A stretch of 64,000 bases of DNA from Bacteroidota bacterium. Lineage in GTDB: Bacteria > Bacteroidota > Bacteroidia > Sphingobacteriales > Sphingobacteriaceae. Every line of letters starts with the position of its first letter. Positions within the stretch are counted from its first letter, which is position 1. A model generated the notes under the pieces. It was not told where the DNA came from. It worked only from the letters and a program-made list of their open reading frames with translations, and ran no database searches. Positions 1 to 8,764 of this stretch are shown here, piece after piece. The stretch covers positions 89,513 to 153,512 of the forward strand of contig JABDBM010000001.1 in the NCBI GenBank assembly GCA_013288685.1. The letters run 5' to 3'. A program made the translations under genes and the position numbers.

Positions 1-1
1 T

Positions 2-3000
2 TCCGCGCAGTTCAGTATATCAGGCAGGGTTTTAAACCAGCCTGATAAAAAACCTGTAGCCGATGCCAGTGTGTTTTTAAGCAACTCTTCTGTCGGCGCC
101 AAAACTGCAAATGATGGTACTTTTATATTAAGCAATGTAAAATCAGGTAAGTATCAATTAATTATATCAATAATTGGTTTTGAAACTTATAGCCAAACCA
201 TAACTGTAAACGATAGCAAGATGGCTTTAGGCGATATCGAAATATTGCCTAAACTGCTCATTTTAAATGAAGTTACCGTAAAGGCCACGCGTATAACAGA
301 TGTTAACAGGCAAAAATATTTGTCGTGGTTTAAAGATGAATTTTTAGGAAAATCCAACCTTGCACTTGATTGTAAAATAGTAAATCCGGAAATACTCTAT
401 TTGCATTTTGATGAAGAACAAAATATACTTACTGCTTCGTCATCTGATTTTTTATTGATTGAAAACCCAGGTTTGGGGTATAAAATCAAATATCTGCTTA
501 AACATTTTTCATTAAATCTTAGCGACCGGAGCGCCATCCGGGTACAGTTTGAGGGATCTGTTTTATTTGAAAATATGACAGGAACGGTTTCAAAGGAACA
601 ACGCTGGCAAAAGAGGCGGCTGGATGTCTACCAAAATTCTTCCATGCATTTTCTTCGTGCGGCGCTCAATGATCAAATAGAAAACGAAGGATTCACGGCG
701 TTTCAATTAGATGTGACGCCTAATCCTCAGCGTCCGCCGGATAGTATAATTAATGCTAAGACCAGTTTCTTTGAAATCTTTAAAAATAGAAATAACAACT
801 ACCAGGACTCCCTTTCGTTTTGGAAAAAGAAAGCGGCATTACCTAAAATGATTAAAAACAACAACGTTAAAATTTTTAGTAAAGATGATATTATAAAACC
901 GACCAACGAGAAAGGTATATATGCACTCTTCTCCGGAAATAATAACGGAAGTATCCAGGTTACATATAATAAATATCATCAACGTATGAGTGATGAAAGC
1001 ACCCGTTTGGATTTTAGAAAAAAATCTGTTCTATTTGACAACAATGGTGTAATTATAGATCCCGACGGTCTGTCAATAACCGGCGCCTGGAGTAGAAACA
1101 GGGTGGCCGAGCTGTTGCCTGTTGATTATGAACCGCCTTCGCAAACTGTAAACGATGTTGGAAGTGACATCCATCAATCCACTGCTCAAAGACTTTCGGC
1201 CCCGTTAAAAGCTGATTTGTTGAAAATTACAGCAGCATCCGATAGTTTAAATAAAATACTTCCTTTCGAAAAGATATACCTACAGTTCGATAAACCGTAT
1301 TATGCCATAGGTGATACCATTTGGTTTAAAGCTTATCTTTTAAATTCCGCATTACAGGCTTCGGGTAAAAGCGGGATTTTAAATATCGACATGCTGAGTG
1401 ATAGTGGCAAAATAGTAAAACAATATCGCTTGCCGGTACAGAATGGGCTTAGCTGGGGCAACCTTTTTTTGGATGATAAAGATTTTACGCTAGGAACCTG
1501 TACCCTGCGTGCCTATACCAATTGGATGCGCAATTTCGGAGATGCGTATTTTTATTATCAAACAATTGCGGTGAGTGGCCCCAATGAAAACACGCTGCTG
1601 GTTAATACTTTATATAATGCAACATCGCCAAACGGCAATACTACTGTAAATGCCAGGCTTTTATTCAGTACCATCAACCAAACGCCCTACGCAATTGAAC
1701 CCCTGAGTTTACAACTTATAGCTAACGGGAAACATCTAAACAGCCAGAAAGTACAAACCGGAGTTGATGGCGCGCTTGATGTAAACTTTGCAATTCCGCA
1801 AAAAGCGACCAATATGGCCTTAATTGCCGAAAATCGACAGAAAAACAAAAAAGCGATAATACCCATTATATTAAACCGTCCAGCTAATGCCGATGTGCAA
1901 TTTTTACCCGAAGGTGGTAGTTTGGTTGCCGGCTTACCAGCAAATATTGGCTTTAAGGCGGTAGGCGAAGACGGCAAAGGGCTTAACGTTACCGGCACTG
2001 TTTTTAATAGCGCGCAACAGCAGGTGGCAGCATTTAAATCAATACACAACGGGATGGGCTGCTTTGGTTTAACAGTGGTTGCCGGTGAGAATTATACCGC
2101 AAAAGTAACCCTGGCTGATGGCTCGACAAAAGAATATCCCATACTGCAGAGTAAAATCACGGGCACAGTTATACAAATAAAAAATCCATCCGAGGCCGAC
2201 TCTGTTGAGGTAACTGTTGCAACAACCAACGATGTAGTCCAATCGGGTGAAAGTTTCTTTTTAATAGCAAAAGCCAGATCGGTTGTTTGCTACGCGGCCA
2301 TTATTAGCTTTCGTGATGGTAATATCGTGAAAAGAAAAATCGCGAAAAGCTTGTTTCCTTCCGGGATAGCGCGGTTTACTTTAATGACCACAAAATATCA
2401 ACCATTAAATGAACGACTCATTTTTATCGACCATAACGACAATTTGAATATAAAGGTGATCACTGCTAAGCCATTTTATGGTAAGCGTGATAGTGTTGGC
2501 ATAAAACTAAAGGTAACAGATCAAAATGGCGGTGCGGTAACCGGCAATTTTTCTGTTGCGGTTACCGATAATGCTACGGTTAAACCGGATAGCGTAAACG
2601 GAAAAAACATCGTCAATCATATCCTGCTCACCTCCTGTTTAAAAGGATATGTTGAAACACCTGCCTGGTATTTTTCATCAAAAAGCGCCGAAAAGTGGCA
2701 GGCCCTGGATAACTTGTTGCTCACCCAGGGCTGGACAGCGTACGATTGGCAACAGATACTAAACCCACAACCTATAACTTTTGAAGCCGAAACCGAATTT
2801 ATGGTAAAAGGTCATGTTTTTAACCTGTTTAATAAGCCGGTTAAAGCATCGCATGTGCTTTTGTTTTCAAAGTCGCCGGCAATGTTGTTGGATACTGTTA
2901 CCAACGATAATGGGAGCTTTGTTTTTGATCACCTTCCGCAAATTGATACGCCCATATTTACGTTAAAGGCGGTCAACAAAAACGGTAAAAGTTTTAATGT

Positions 3001-4006
3001 AGGTATAACTGTTGATGAGATAAAACCTCCAGATTTTATAAAACCAAGTGCCCCGGCGTTGATGCCCTGGTACGTAAACAGCGATACCACATTGCTTAAC
3101 TATACAAAAACCAAGGCTCTTTTAATACAGCAGAATTATCGCGCCGGCGGCCATTTATTAAAAGAGGTAAAAATAACCGCGAAAAAAATAATAAAGGATT
3201 CACAGAATTTGAATGGCCCGGGCGATGCTGATTTAGTGTTGGATGAAAAAGATATGGAAAAAGCAGGCAAAAAAACGCTGTTGCAATTGCTGGAGGAAAA
3301 TGTGAAGGGTTTTGGCGAAAGTATTTTTGCCCAGGGAGGATTTAAGGCGATGCAGGATAGCTTTTTAATGGCATACGTAGCCGAACATAAAACAATGCAA
3401 TGGTATTTTGTTAATCGCAAGCCTGTAAAATTTATTTTCGACGGAGTTTCACTCGCCCAGGTTATTTCAAGCCCGGAAGACCCCGTATTTTTTTTGACGA
3501 TTAAAGATTATCTCAGCGGGCATTCGGCCGAGGATGTAAAAGGTATAGAGGTAATTCATAGTCCGGGTTACGCTGCGGCATACCTAACACGATTCGCCCC
3601 CGACCATTTATTAATCGACGCCATTTACCATAATCCGCCAGTAAATATTGCTCCATCAGATATAGCCATCGTTGAGATAACTACACGTGGCGGTCATGGT
3701 CCTTTAATTGACTACACACCTGGCATGTATTTGTATAAACCTTTGCCCATTAGCGAGCCAAAACAATTTTACAAACTAAAATATGCTATAAGAGATACTG
3801 CTAATCACGACATGGATTTGCGATCAACCATTGATTGGGAACCCAACATCATCACCGATAAAAACGGCGAGGCTACTTTTTCGTTTTATACCGCCGATAA
3901 ACCATCAACCTACTTCATCATCATCAATGGGGCCGACATGAATGGCAACCTGGGCTTTAAAACAGCAAAAATAAAGGTGGTAGTAAACAACGGGGCGGGT
4001 AAATAG
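2..4006 (+). CDS. Large surface protein with CarboxypepD_reg, MG2-like and TonB-plug-like regions (5' end missing)
   Basis: The frame is open from the left edge, so the true start lies outside the window; the GTG at 71 is internal. The first residues form a CarboxypepD_reg-like beta-sandwich (around nt 14-240, with the words DGTFILSNVKSG and IIGFETYS). An alpha-2-macroglobulin MG2-like segment follows at about nt 1255-1575 (KIYLQFDKPYYAIGDTIWFK). Near nt 3420-3690 there is a plug-like stretch (IFDGVSL, then VEITTRGG). The C-terminus has the usual ending of this group, WEPNIITDKNGEATFSFYT. No 22-strand beta-barrel follows, so this is not a full TonB receptor. Such proteins are common in Bacteroidota and are probably exported to the periplasm or outer membrane; substrate and partner are unknown. 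Family assignment is fairly sure, function is not. Confidence 0.8.
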   Translation, partial: SAQFSISGRVLNQPDKKPVADASVFLSNSSVGAKTANDGTFILSNVKSGKYQLIISIIGFETYSQTITVNDSKMALGDIEILPKLLILNEVTVKATRITDVNRQKYLSWFKDEFLGKSNLALDCKIVNPEILYLHFDEEQNILTASSSDFLLIENPGLGYKIKYLLKHFSLNLSDRSAIRVQFEGSVLFENMTGTVSKEQRWQKRRLDVYQNSSMHFLRAALNDQIENEGFTAFQLDVTPNPQRPPDSIINAKTSFFEIFKNRNNNYQDSLSFWKKKAALPKMIKNNNVKIFSKDDIIKPTNEKGIYALFSGNNNGSIQVTYNKYHQRMSDESTRLDFRKKSVLFDNNGVIIDPDGLSITGAWSRNRVAELLPVDYEPPSQTVNDVGSDIHQSTAQRLSAPLKADLLKITAASDSLNKILPFEKIYLQFDKPYYAIGDTIWFKAYLLNSALQASGKSGILNIDMLSDSGKIVKQYRLPVQNGLSWGNLFLDDKDFTLGTCTLRAYTNWMRNFGDAYFYYQTIAVSGPNENTLLVNTLYNATSPNGNTTVNARLLFSTINQTPYAIEPLSLQLIANGKHLNSQKVQTGVDGALDVNFAIPQKATNMALIAENRQKNKKAIIPIILNRPANADVQFLPEGGSLVAGLPANIGFKAVGEDGKGLNVTGTVFNSAQQQVAAFKSIHNGMGCFGLTVVAGENYTAKVTLADGSTKEYPILQSKITGTVIQIKNPSEADSVEVTVATTNDVVQSGESFFLIAKARSVVCYAAIISFRDGNIVKRKIAKSLFPSGIARFTLMTTKYQPLNERLIFIDHNDNLNIKVITAKPFYGKRDSVGIKLKVTDQNGGAVTGNFSVAVTDNATVKPDSVNGKNIVNHILLTSCLKGYVETPAWYFSSKSAEKWQALDNLLLTQGWTAYDWQQILNPQPITFEAETEFMVKGHVFNLFNKPVKASHVLLFSKSPAMLLDTVTNDNGSFVFDHLPQIDTPIFTLKAVNKNGKSFNVGITVDEIKPPDFIKPSAPALMPWYVNSDTTLLNYTKTKALLIQQNYRAGGHLLKEVKITAKKIIKDSQNLNGPGDADLVLDEKDMEKAGKKTLLQLLEENVKGFGESIFAQGGFKAMQDSFLMAYVAEHKTMQWYFVNRKPVKFIFDGVSLAQVISSPEDPVFFLTIKDYLSGHSAEDVKGIEVIHSPGYAAAYLTRFAPDHLLIDAIYHNPPVNIAPSDIAIVEITTRGGHGPLIDYTPGMYLYKPLPISEPKQFYKLKYAIRDTANHDMDLRSTIDWEPNIITDKNGEATFSFYTADKPSTYFIIINGADMNGNLGFKTAKIKVVVNNGAGK

Positions 4007-4028
4007 CTGGTTAGCTATACTTCATAAC

Positions 4029-4048
4029 TTGTGATAAGGTTTAGGTTT
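4029..4048 (+). repeat. Dispersed 20-mer, copy 1
   Basis: TTGTGATAAGGTTTAGGTTT occurs here and, in the same orientation and without mismatch, at 53467-53486. Both copies lie just outside the 3' end of a gene. Confidence 0.7.
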
Positions 4049-4328
4049 TAATAAAGTTTAGGTTTGCTAAAAATAGAACGAAAACGAATTCCGCACTACC
4101 GTATAAATACCTTTTTTGTATACGTATTTCTACGCATCTTTCAATTATATATGTTTTTATTCCTTGATTCGTCGTTTCAATGATTGAATATCATTTTCCG
4201 GTACAATTTAGCTGGAAGCTGCTGGCATATAGCCTTTTAATTAAACCGACTCATAGCTTGCGATAAGGTATAGGCTGGTGATAAGGCTTAAGTACGGTAA
4301 AGATAAGGTAGGTTGGGATGAGCTGAAA

Positions 4329-4364
4329 GCGTAGAACTACGCATTTTTGTACGTAGTTCTACGC
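4329..4364. terminator. Hairpin downstream of the Hint gene
   Basis: Perfect 13-bp inverted repeat, GCGTAGAACTACG at 4329-4341 and CGTAGTTCTACGC at 4352-4364, with a 10-nt loop. It begins 5 nt beyond the Hint gene stop codon. On the minus strand it is followed by only a short run of T, so it may be a weak terminator or a binding site. Confidence 0.5.
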
Positions 4365-4368
4365 ATAG

Positions 4369-5364
4369 TTATTTTTGCATAACCATTACATCATTCAATA
4401 ATAAAGTGCTGCCACTATCGGCAACAATATTGTATACGTTTTGAACGCCACCGCCATGTTCATTTTTTTGCAATACGGTAAATGTTTCGTACTTCCCTTT
4501 TGCGTTATTAAAACACAGTACTTGCTGACCAACAGCTATATCACCCATTTTAACGTTGCCTTGTTGGGTAAGCATTGGGTGGTTGGGTGTGGCCTGTACT
4601 ACTTTGGCATTCAACAATACCAATTGTCCTGTTGCGGTGTTAGTCTGTATTGCGGAAATAAGGGTAAGTTGAGTAAGGGCATAGTTTTTGGCGGCATGCA
4701 CGGTTAGTTCTTTTACTACGGTAACTGATAACTTCTTCGTAACCGGATCAATAGTGGTTACTTCATCGCCGCTTTTTACATTTTTAAGCAGTTTTTTCGA
4801 GCCATTACCCATCGTTACCTCTTCATCACCGGGGAAGCAGATATCGTTACCATAAGTGGCGGCTTCCTCTTTCATATCCTTACCATTATTAAGTGCCTTG
4901 TATTGCTGAAAACTTAGCTCTTTGGATAATACGTAGGATAGCTTCAGTATAAAATTGGTTTCAACCTTGTTAATATTATCAATATCCTGAAAATATTGTG
5001 CCCATACTTTGGCGTCGGCTGTAAAATCAGGCATTAGCGCCTGGAATCTTTTCCCGGTTTCGTTGGTATAAAAAATCATCAGGCCAATTTCCTGCCTGCC
5101 TTCTTTGGCAACTAATTTGTAAAGATCGATCCGTTTTTTAAGACCATCGGCGCCGGTAATAAAATAGGGTTTGCGGTTTTCGTAACGGTCAAGCACGTAG
5201 GCGTTGTCGAATTTGATATAGGTGTCATTATCCAAGTCGTTTATGGAATAAGTGAGGGCCTTGGTATACTCGGCCATAGTAAGCGGCCGCGGGTTAACCG
5301 TTACCTGTTGGGCATGGCAAAAAAATGCCGGGACTAAAAAAAGTAGGAGTAGTAGTTTGCGCAT
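4369..5364 (-). CDS. Secreted protein with C-terminal Hint (hedgehog/intein) domain
   Basis: 331 aa. Residues 1-19 are a signal peptide ending in CHAQQ. Residues 20-170 form a domain I do not recognise. The Hint domain starts at Cys176 (DICFPGDEEV, the usual first block with the catalytic Cys), has the block-B word TPNHP with His262, and ends with YNIVADSG...LLLNDVMV. Inteins and hedgehog Hint domains promote an N-to-S acyl shift at that Cys and cleave the chain. Here the protein stops where the Asn-nucleophile splice junction would be, so there is no C-extein and splicing is not possible; only release or transfer of the N-terminal domain is conceivable. No neighbour in the same operon. Domain call is firm; activity is inferred. 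Confidence 0.8.
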   Translation of the reverse strand: MRKLLLLLFLVPAFFCHAQQVTVNPRPLTMAEYTKALTYSINDLDNDTYIKFDNAYVLDRYENRKPYFITGADGLKKRIDLYKLVAKEGRQEIGLMIFYTNETGKRFQALMPDFTADAKVWAQYFQDIDNINKVETNFILKLSYVLSKELSFQQYKALNNGKDMKEEAATYGNDICFPGDEEVTMGNGSKKLLKNVKSGDEVTTIDPVTKKLSVTVVKELTVHAAKNYALTQLTLISAIQTNTATGQLVLLNAKVVQATPNHPMLTQQGNVKMGDIAVGQQVLCFNNAKGKYETFTVLQKNEHGGGVQNVYNIVADSGSTLLLNDVMVMQK

Positions 5365-5390
5365 TGTTGTAATAATTTATAAAATAACAT

Positions 5391-5508
5391 TTGTCATCCT
5401 GAGCGCAGCGAAGGATCTTCTGTGATATGCTGTACCGCTCACATGTTTCATCATGCATCGTTCGTTACGTATGTCGGAGAAGATCCTTCGCTGCGCTCAG
5501 GATGACAA
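5391..5508. repeat. Dispersed palindrome, CATCCTGAG type
   Basis: Perfect 31-bp inverted repeat: left arm 5391-5421 (core CATCCTGAGCGCAGCGAAGG), right arm 5478-5508, with a 56-nt spacer. A diverged relative lies at 35176-35284 between sdhA and sdhB. It sits between the aminotransferase and Hint genes and could fold in RNA and act as a terminator, though no clear T-run follows. Confidence 0.85.
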
Positions 5509-5522
5509 AAGAAGAAAAAAGG

Positions 5523-6716
5523 TTATGATATCTCTTTAAAAGCATCTGCAAATGCCTCCATTTCGTCCATGCGGCCAATGCTGATACGGCACCAGTCTTG
5601 CCCGGCGAGTTTCCAGTTGCGTAAGCCTACGCCGCGTTTCATCATTTCTTGTACAAACTTCAGTCCATCCATTTTAAGTGGGAACATTACAAAGTTAGTG
5701 GACGATGGGATATAAGTATAGCCCTCCTTAGTTAAAGTAGCGTACAAAAACTCTTTAGAAGCCATTGTTTTTTTGAAGGCATCCTGCAAGTAATCTGTTT
5801 CGCGGTAGCCGGCAATTGCAGCGGCTATAGTTGGGGCAGTGATATTAAAAGCGCCAACGGTGTATATAGAAAGGGTGGTAATCGTATCGGGCTGGGCCAC
5901 AATGTAACCGCAACGCAAGCCGGCAAAGCCGTAAAGCTTGCTGAAGGTACGGGCCACAATTACGTTTTGATTGGCTTTTACAGCGCTGATGAGTGTAGTG
6001 CCTTGCGGATCGGGCAGGTAATCGATATAAGCTTCATCAATAAAAACGGTTACTTTTTTAGATACGCGTTCACAAAAATCTTTCAGCTTTTGGGTATCCA
6101 ATACTGTACCGGTTGGGTTATTGGGGTTGCAGATGTACACCAATCCGGTGTTGCTGTCAATTTTAGCCTCCATGGCATCCAGGTCAAGCTTGTAATCAGC
6201 CGTTACCGGTACTTTTATCCATTTGCCTTCAAAAAGTTCGGCGTGCGTTGGCAGGTCCTCGTATGACGGATCGCCGGTGATAATACTTTTACCGCCTTTG
6301 CTAAAATGCATGGCCGCAGCCAGTAATAGGGGCGAGGAACCTGAATCTATCAAAACGTTTTTAGGATCAATCCCTTCGTACTCAGCAATTTTTCCAGACA
6401 GGGTTGCTATTTGCCGCATCGGGTATTGATAACTGTGGTCGATGGAGTCCTGTATAGCCTTTTTTGCTGTGGCCGATGGTCCAAAGGGGTTTTCATTGGC
6501 AAAAAGGCGCGCCTTTAAAACATCAGGCGCGCCCTGCAATACCGATTGCTCGGTTATGCGCGCAGTCCTTGCTGTTTTACGAATTACCGGCATAGCGGCT
6601 AATTTTTCTATAGTACCCGAAAAGAAAGCCAGTCCGCCGGCCATCAGTGCGCTGGATTTAATCCAGTTTCTGCGGTTAATTGAGTTTGCCATATCGTTTT
6701 TGTTTAGTGAGTTCAT
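5523..6716 (-). CDS. PLP aminotransferase, class I/II (HisC-like), with Tat-type signal
   Basis: 397 aa. Transfers an amino group between an amino acid and a 2-oxo acid with pyridoxal phosphate. Visible landmarks are NPNNPTG (197-203), DEAY (227-230), the Schiff-base lysine in RTFSKLYG (Lys260) and Arg268 in GLRCGY. The fold is closest to histidinol-phosphate aminotransferases, but residues 14-40 carry a twin-arginine-like signal (RRNWIK followed by a hydrophobic stretch), unusual for a biosynthetic enzyme. The ATG at 6716 overlaps the end of the amine oxidase by 4 nt (ATGA), so the two are translationally coupled; Met9 at 6692 is an alternative start. Substrate unknown; a role in histidine synthesis is unlikely given the signal. 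Confidence 0.82.
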   Translation of the reverse strand: MNSLNKNDMANSINRRNWIKSSALMAGGLAFFSGTIEKLAAMPVIRKTARTARITEQSVLQGAPDVLKARLFANENPFGPSATAKKAIQDSIDHSYQYPMRQIATLSGKIAEYEGIDPKNVLIDSGSSPLLLAAAMHFSKGGKSIITGDPSYEDLPTHAELFEGKWIKVPVTADYKLDLDAMEAKIDSNTGLVYICNPNNPTGTVLDTQKLKDFCERVSKKVTVFIDEAYIDYLPDPQGTTLISAVKANQNVIVARTFSKLYGFAGLRCGYIVAQPDTITTLSIYTVGAFNITAPTIAAAIAGYRETDYLQDAFKKTMASKEFLYATLTKEGYTYIPSSTNFVMFPLKMDGLKFVQEMMKRGVGLRNWKLAGQDWCRISIGRMDEMEAFADAFKEIS

Positions 6717-8311
6717 CCTTTTGTTGCGCCTGTAGGGTAGTTTAACTTTTGTTCGGTTACGCGGCCGTGCAGGGCGGCAACCACACTCCTGGCCGATTCA
6801 AATGCCCCGGCCATCCAGGCGTTCAGGTACGTTAAATGTTCGCCGGCAAAGTATACCTGTTTATCGGGCTTCAATAAGGCAGGGTACTGCGTTTTGCGTG
6901 TGTCGTTGGTATAAACAGCCCAGCCGCCCAGGCTGTATTGCGTTTTATGCCAGCTAACCGAGTACGATTGCTCAAACTCCGCATCATATTGCGGATGTAT
7001 CAGCCTGCCCTTTTGCAGCGCCAGTTTTTCGCGATCAGCAAAGCTCAATTCGCCTGTGCGTTGCGCCTTTTCGTTAAAATTATAATAGCCTATCAGTATG
7101 CCTTTTTTCGACAAGTAATCATACGAGGGATAAAAAATCTGCGTTAAATCGTTATTGGTATGGGTAATGCCGCCATAAATATGCTCATCCTCCTCCCAAA
7201 AACGGCGTTTAAATTGCAAGCCAATTTTTCCGGTTTGCATGTAGCTGATGTAGTCAATTGCCCGGCTAACGTCACCCGAAAAATTGTTGTTTACATTGCT
7301 CAATACCGGTAACGGCAGGGTGCAGATACAAAAATCGGCTTGTAGAGAATGCTCGCCATCCTTGTCTTTATAAACAACTTTTACTCCATCGGGTATATTG
7401 GTAATATTGGTGACTTCGGCACCCAGTTTTAAATTGGGGACAATCTGTTGCTGCAGGGCCTTGGCTATATGGTCCATACCGCCTACGGCCTGGAACATGG
7501 TCATCTGCAATTCGTAAGTATATTCGGCCACATTATAAAAATCGGGGTCCATTAGGCCCGATTGAATAATATAAGCCAGCTTATATGCATCGGCAACTTT
7601 GCCGGGCTTATCTCCGGCACCCGGAGGCTCCGAGTATCCACGGCGTGCGGAGGCTTTGTATAATTTGTCGGCATCAAGGCCGCCCTCGGCCATAAGGTAT
7701 TCAATTACTTTTTCGCCGTCTTCTTTGGTCATGGGAGCATCCAAACCGCTGTGGTCAATACTTTTTGCCAGCAATTCGGTCATATAGCCACGCACATCAT
7801 TATGGATTTCCCTTGCCCGTACCTTTTTGTTGGATAATGCCCCTTTGCCTTCCGCAAAATAATAAGCACTTTCATTAACATTATTGTAAACCTGTATAGG
7901 TATGCCCAGTTCCCTGCAATAATGTAAAGTAAGCTCGTGGTTATGCGGTATGCGCGATGGCCCTGCATTAAAATACTGCCCATCATCAAACCGTGCGGTT
8001 GTTTGCGCCTGGCCAACTTCGGTATTAACGCTGTTATTCCTGATGCTCCAGCAACGGCCACCGGCCCGTTCGCGGGCTTCCAATATGGTGCAGTTATAAC
8101 CCAACTTGTTTAATTCATAGGCGCAGGTCATGCCCGCCAGGCCGCCACCCAATATCACCACTTTTTTCCCGGTGCCCTTGCCGGGCAAATTGAATGAATA
8201 AGCAGGCGCAGGGCGCAACATACCCAAAGCCAGCATGGCCGGGTAGGCGCCGCCTGCCAGCATAGCGCCTTTAGTTAAAAAATTACGTCTGCTAATGTTA
8301 TTTAATGCCAC
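6713..8311 (-). CDS. Flavin monoamine oxidase family protein with Tat-type signal
   Basis: 532 aa. FAD enzyme oxidising amines or amino acids. Residues 8-14 are RRNFLTK followed by a hydrophobic stretch, a twin-arginine signal. The dinucleotide-binding motif ILGGGLAGM lies at about 53-61, followed by EARERAGGRC, typical of the amine oxidase family. The C-terminal FAD motif is VYFAGEHLTY...WMAGAFESA. It is the first gene of a two-gene unit with the aminotransferase. Because Tat exports folded cofactor-loaded proteins, both enzymes probably work in the periplasm on the same class of amino compound. L-amino acid oxidase and tryptophan 2-monooxygenase-like enzymes are related; I cannot tell the substrate. 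Confidence 0.85.
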   Translation of the reverse strand: MALNNISRRNFLTKGAMLAGGAYPAMLALGMLRPAPAYSFNLPGKGTGKKVVILGGGLAGMTCAYELNKLGYNCTILEARERAGGRCWSIRNNSVNTEVGQAQTTARFDDGQYFNAGPSRIPHNHELTLHYCRELGIPIQVYNNVNESAYYFAEGKGALSNKKVRAREIHNDVRGYMTELLAKSIDHSGLDAPMTKEDGEKVIEYLMAEGGLDADKLYKASARRGYSEPPGAGDKPGKVADAYKLAYIIQSGLMDPDFYNVAEYTYELQMTMFQAVGGMDHIAKALQQQIVPNLKLGAEVTNITNIPDGVKVVYKDKDGEHSLQADFCICTLPLPVLSNVNNNFSGDVSRAIDYISYMQTGKIGLQFKRRFWEEDEHIYGGITHTNNDLTQIFYPSYDYLSKKGILIGYYNFNEKAQRTGELSFADREKLALQKGRLIHPQYDAEFEQSYSVSWHKTQYSLGGWAVYTNDTRKTQYPALLKPDKQVYFAGEHLTYLNAWMAGAFESARSVVAALHGRVTEQKLNYPTGATKG

Positions 8312-8535
8312 AAATGATAATAATTCTGATTGATAGTCGAAAATAAGATAAAAATTTCTATTTTTTTACAATCTACAGCAGTTTATTTGGATTTTGACGT
8401 TAATTTGGTAAGAATAAGGTTGGTGTTTTTCGATTTTGACAAGAAAAACGGGAATACTTTGAGGATATGGAATTTGATGGTGATGTGTTTTTAACATGGG
8501 TGTTGGCTGGGATAGTGGTTAACGCATGTTCTATA

Positions 8536-8579
8536 CGATGGGCGTTGCCCATCGCTAACGGATTGTGCCCTTTCAGGGC
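8536..8579. repeat. Paired small palindromes
   Basis: CGATGGGC-GTT-GCCCATCG (8536-8554) followed by GCCCT-TTC-AGGGC (8567-8579). The pair looks like a short dispersed repeat, but no second copy is present in this window. Confidence 0.5.
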
Positions 8580-8731
8580 TGGGATCGAAATTTTAATACA
8601 TCCATCTTATATCATTGCAACGCGGTAAGACATGTTTACAAATATATGTCGGCTCTTGGCTTAAACATTATACTTAATCTCTTGTCTCAGTTCTGAACGT
8701 TTGTATTTGTGTAGTTTGCCGGGTTGGCGGG

Positions 8732-8751
8732 AGACGCGAAGTATCGCGTCT
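8732..8751. repeat. GACGCG palindrome downstream of the hybrid kinase
   Basis: AGACGCGA-AGTA-TCGCGTCT, 8-bp perfect arms, 13 nt beyond the kinase stop codon. It could help terminate transcription but lacks a T-run on the minus strand. Confidence 0.55.
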
Positions 8752-8764
8752 TTACTGGGGGCGC

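Larger units (their letters stand above)
4007..4368. other. 362-bp intergenic region between convergent genes
   Basis: No convincing coding frame. It carries the 20-mer TTGTGATAAGGTTTAGGTTT at 4029-4048 (found again at 53467-53486), looser GATAAGG variants near 4258-4310, and three CTACGCAT sites, two of them in the longer word TACGTA-N-TTCTACGCAT (4121-4137 and 4350-4366). The end nearest the Hint gene forms the hairpin listed separately. Confidence 0.6.
8312..8764. other. 453-bp intergenic region with small palindromes
   Basis: No coding frame seen. It serves as upstream region of the amine oxidase and downstream region of the hybrid kinase (both on the minus strand). It holds two adjacent small palindromes at 8536-8579 and a GACGCG palindrome at 8732-8751, listed separately. 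Nothing else is recognisable. Confidence 0.6.

Noticed and set aside
8536..8579. Riboswitch or attenuator upstream of the amine oxidase
   Set aside because: Two small palindromes lie more than 200 nt upstream of the gene and do not form a known riboswitch architecture.
8312..8764. tRNA or small RNA gene in the 453-bp gap
   Set aside because: No cloverleaf or conserved RNA motif found by eye.
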